This document shows positions 61,393 to 64,000 of a stretch of 64,000 bases of DNA, one piece after another (position 1 is the stretch's first letter; the number at the start of each line of letters is the position of its first letter). Below the pieces are notes generated by a model, which was not told where the DNA came from, did not search any database, and was given only the letters and a program-made list of their open reading frames with translations. Position numbers and translations under genes: made by a program. The stretch comes from Burkholderiales bacterium 70-64 (GTDB taxonomy: Bacteria; Pseudomonadota; Gammaproteobacteria; Burkholderiales; Burkholderiaceae_E), in the NCBI GenBank assembly GCA_001898645.1, contig MKUQ01000014.1, forward strand, positions 1-64,000, given 5' to 3'.

Positions 61393-62619
61393 ATGCCTCT
61401 CGAAGCCCCGATCCGGCCGCCGACCCGCCTGGCCCGCGTGCTGCGCGACGCCGGCACCGTCTACTCGGTCAACGGCCTGATCGGCTTCATCTTCGCCGCC
61501 ACCGGCCCGGTGGCGGTGATCCTCGCCGTGGGGACGCGCGGCGGCCTGTCCGAGTCCGATCTCGCCTCCTGGATCTTCGGCTCGTTCTTCCTGAACGGGC
61601 TGATCACGCTGCTCTTCTGCTGGCTCTACCGGCAGCCGCTGGCCTTCTTCTGGACCATTCCGGGCACGGTGCTGGTGGGCCCCGCCCTCGGGCACCTGAG
61701 CTTCCCGCAGGTCATCGGCGCCTTCCTGGCCTCGGGTCTGGTGATGGTGCTGCTGGGCCTGAGCGGCTGGGTGCGCCGGGCGATGGCGGCCGTGCCGATG
61801 CCCATCGTCATGGGCATGGTCGCCGGGGTGTTCCTGCGCTTCGGCCTCGATCTGGTGCGCTCGCTGCACGACGATGCGCCCATCGCCGCGCCGATGGTGA
61901 TCGCGTTCCTGCTGCTCAATGCCTGGCCGCGCGCGGGGCGGCGCCTGCCGCCCATGCTGGGCGCGCTGCTGGTCGGGGCGATCGCGGTGGCGTTCTCGGG
62001 GCGCTTCGTGCCCGAGCTGTCGGCCAGCGTGATCCTGGCGCGGCCCAACCTGTACCTGCCCGAGTGGTCGCCGCAGGCCATGGTCGAGCTGGTGCTGCCG
62101 CTGGTCATCACCGTGCTGGTGGTGCAGAACGGCCAGGGCGTGGCGGTGCTCAAGGCGGCCGGCCACGAGGCGCCGATCAACGCCGTCACGCTGGCCTGCG
62201 GCATCGGCTCGATGGTCACCGCCCTCGTCGGCACCGTCTCGACCTGCCTCACCGGCCCGACCAACGCCATCGTCTCCGCCTCGGGCGAGCGCGAGCGCCA
62301 CTACACCGGCGGCCTGGTGGTGGGCCTGCTGGCGCTGGCCTTCGGGCTGCTCTCGCCGCTGTTCACGCGGCTGATGCTCGCCACCCCGCCGGCCTTCATC
62401 GCCACCCTGGCGGGCCTGGCGATGCTGCGCGTGCTGCAGATGGCCTTCGTGACGTCGTTCGGCGGCCGCTTCACGCTCGGCGCCCTGGTCACCTTCCTCG
62501 TCACCGTGGCCGACATCGCCCTCCTGAACGTGGGCGCGGCCTTCTGGGGGCTGGTGGCCGGCTACCTGGTGTCCCTGCTGCTCGAGCGGCACGATTTCGC
62601 GGCGCTCGCAAAGGCGTAG
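61393..62619 (+). CDS. Benzoate/H+ symporter BenE family transporter
   Basis: YSVNGLIGFIFAATGPVAVILAVGTRGGLSESDLASWIFGSFFLNGLITLLFCWLYRQPLAFFWTIPGTVLVGPAL. Confidence 0.92.
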   Translation: MPLEAPIRPPTRLARVLRDAGTVYSVNGLIGFIFAATGPVAVILAVGTRGGLSESDLASWIFGSFFLNGLITLLFCWLYRQPLAFFWTIPGTVLVGPALGHLSFPQVIGAFLASGLVMVLLGLSGWVRRAMAAVPMPIVMGMVAGVFLRFGLDLVRSLHDDAPIAAPMVIAFLLLNAWPRAGRRLPPMLGALLVGAIAVAFSGRFVPELSASVILARPNLYLPEWSPQAMVELVLPLVITVLVVQNGQGVAVLKAAGHEAPINAVTLACGIGSMVTALVGTVSTCLTGPTNAIVSASGERERHYTGGLVVGLLALAFGLLSPLFTRLMLATPPAFIATLAGLAMLRVLQMAFVTSFGGRFTLGALVTFLVTVADIALLNVGAAFWGLVAGYLVSLLLERHDFAALAKA

Positions 62620-62648
62620 GGCGGCTTTCCGGCCCGACTCCGCCCAGA

Positions 62649-63161
62649 CTACTCCTGGCCGAGCAGGCCCTCGTAGACCGTGAGGTCGCGCGGCGAGAAG
62701 CAGCAGAAGATCACTTCCTCGATCGCGGCGCAGCGCGGCAGGGTGGTGCGCACCGTGTCCACCGCGACGGCGGCGGCGAGCTCGACCGGATAGCCGTAGA
62801 CGCCGGTGCTGATGCCCGGGAACGCCACGGTGCGCAGCTCGTGCGTGGCAGCGATCTCCAGGCAGCGCCGGTAGCAGGAGGCGAGGAGCTCCGGCTCGCC
62901 CCTGGCGCCGCCGCGCCATACCGGTCCGACGGTGTGGATGACGTAGCGGGCCGGCAGGCGGTAGCCCCGCGTGAGCCGGGCCTCGCCGGTCGGGCAGCCT
63001 CCCAGCAGGCGGCATTCGTCGAGCAGCTGCGGCCCGGCCGCGCGATGGATCGCGCCGTCGACGCCGCCACCGCCCAGCAGCGAGGAGTTGGCCGCGTTGA
63101 CGATGGCCTCCACCGCGAGCGTGGTGATGTCGGCGTGGCGTGCGTCGAGCGTTGCGGGCAT
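62649..63161 (-). CDS. Macro-domain protein (O-acetyl-ADP-ribose deacetylase-like)
   Basis: [73 protein letters not shown]. Confidence 0.96.
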   Translation of the reverse strand: MPATLDARHADITTLAVEAIVNAANSSLLGGGGVDGAIHRAAGPQLLDECRLLGGCPTGEARLTRGYRLPARYVIHTVGPVWRGGARGEPELLASCYRRCLEIAATHELRTVAFPGISTGVYGYPVELAAAVAVDTVRTTLPRCAAIEEVIFCCFSPRDLTVYEGLLGQE

Positions 63162-63178
63162 GGGGAGATTGTGCGCCG

Positions 63179-63565
63179 TCAGCCCGGCTCCCGGCGCATG
63201 CGCAGGCGTGCCGCCATGCGTGCGACGGCGATGGCGGGCAGGGCGAGCAGGGCGAACAAGATCAGCCCGAGCGGAAGCAGGCCGAAGCCGCCCGCCGTGA
63301 GGACGAGCACTACCGCCTGCGTGAGCATCACCGCCAGCCCCCAGCGCCACGCCCGCTCGGGATACGTATAGCCCAGCACGCCGGCGACGGCGATCGACAG
63401 CGGGTAGGCGGCCGTCCAGTAGAGGCCGGAGTCCCACGCTTCCCTGCGGCCGCTCGCGGCCGCCGTGAGCAGCCACAGCAGGGCTCCGGCGGCGATCGCG
63501 ACGGCGTAGGGTAGCGTGCTCGAGGTCCTGGGCATGGCTGGCGGGCTTCCGGGGCGTGTCGACAT
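63179..63565 (-). CDS. Hypothetical small membrane protein
   Basis: About 128 aa with several hydrophobic segments ([58 protein letters not shown]). Confidence 0.65.
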   Translation of the reverse strand: MSTRPGSPPAMPRTSSTLPYAVAIAAGALLWLLTAAASGRREAWDSGLYWTAAYPLSIAVAGVLGYTYPERAWRWGLAVMLTQAVVLVLTAGGFGLLPLGLILFALLALPAIAVARMAARLRMRREPG

Positions 63566-63567
63566 GG

Positions 63568-63999
63568 CTAGCGCATCTTCGAGGGCAGCCGGATGGTTTC
63601 TCCCGCCACCATGAAGCTGCCGTATCCGCGGTGGTGGATGGTCCGCGGGTCGTGCAGCGAGGCATCGACCCAGGCCTGCACGACTTCGACCACGAAGAAC
63701 GCATACTTCGCCGCCATGCCGGGATCGACGACGCGGCATTCGAGGCTCGCGTAGCACTCGTCGATGAGGGGAGCCCCGACCTGCCCGGCGGGGCGGGTGG
63801 TGAGACCGAATTTGCGGAACTTGTCGGTCCTCGCGCCGGTCGAGTTGCCGCAGCCCACCACCTTTTCCGCGATCTCCACGGTGGGGATGTTGATGACGCA
63901 TTCCCCGGACGCGGTGAGCAGGCCGTGCGTATGGCTGCGGTCGCTCACCACGCATCCGACCAGGGGCGGCTCGAACTCGAGCATGCAGTGCCACGACAT
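63568..63999 (-). CDS. Flavin reductase family protein, probably truncated by the window edge
   Basis: [57 protein letters not shown]; the ORF reaches the window end. Confidence 0.82.
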   Translation of the reverse strand: MSWHCMLEFEPPLVGCVVSDRSHTHGLLTASGECVINIPTVEIAEKVVGCGNSTGARTDKFRKFGLTTRPAGQVGAPLIDECYASLECRVVDPGMAAKYAFFVVEVVQAWVDASLHDPRTIHHRGYGSFMVAGETIRLPSKMR

Positions 64000-64000
64000 G

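Overview
This is a GC-rich 64 kb window, probably from a beta- or gammaproteobacterium. I inferred taxonomy from gene style only.

Main blocks, left to right:
1. An anti-phage dCTP-deaminase-like gene with a small overlapping ORF (0.2-2.0 kb).
2. A large minus-strand locus (2.3-23.3 kb) encoding TonB/ExbB/ExbD, an O-methyltransferase, two complete FecCD-type ABC transporters, four substrate-binding proteins (SBPs), three full-length TonB-dependent receptors (TBDRs), one internally deleted TBDR, and two paralogous radical SAM proteins with an unusual CX5CX2C cluster motif. Both operons in this locus are headed by 24-nt palindromes of the form CGTTAT-N12-ATAACG, which resembles the ModE/Mo-box operator. 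I therefore propose a molybdenum- or tungsten-responsive metal or metallophore uptake and modification system.
3. A complete type I-G (formerly I-U) CRISPR-Cas system (23.7-41.8 kb) with a Cas4-Cas1 fusion, Cas2, Csb2, Csb1, Csx17 and Cas3. Its array has about 112 repeats and 111 spacers and ends in a run of decayed repeats.
4. An AbrB/PIN (VapBC-like) toxin-antitoxin pair.
5. A second, apparently Fur/AraC-controlled siderophore-uptake cluster (42.9-52.0 kb).
6. Ordinary metabolic genes to the end of the window.

The strongest candidate for an undescribed system is the putative Mo-box-controlled radical SAM/TonB/FecCD locus.
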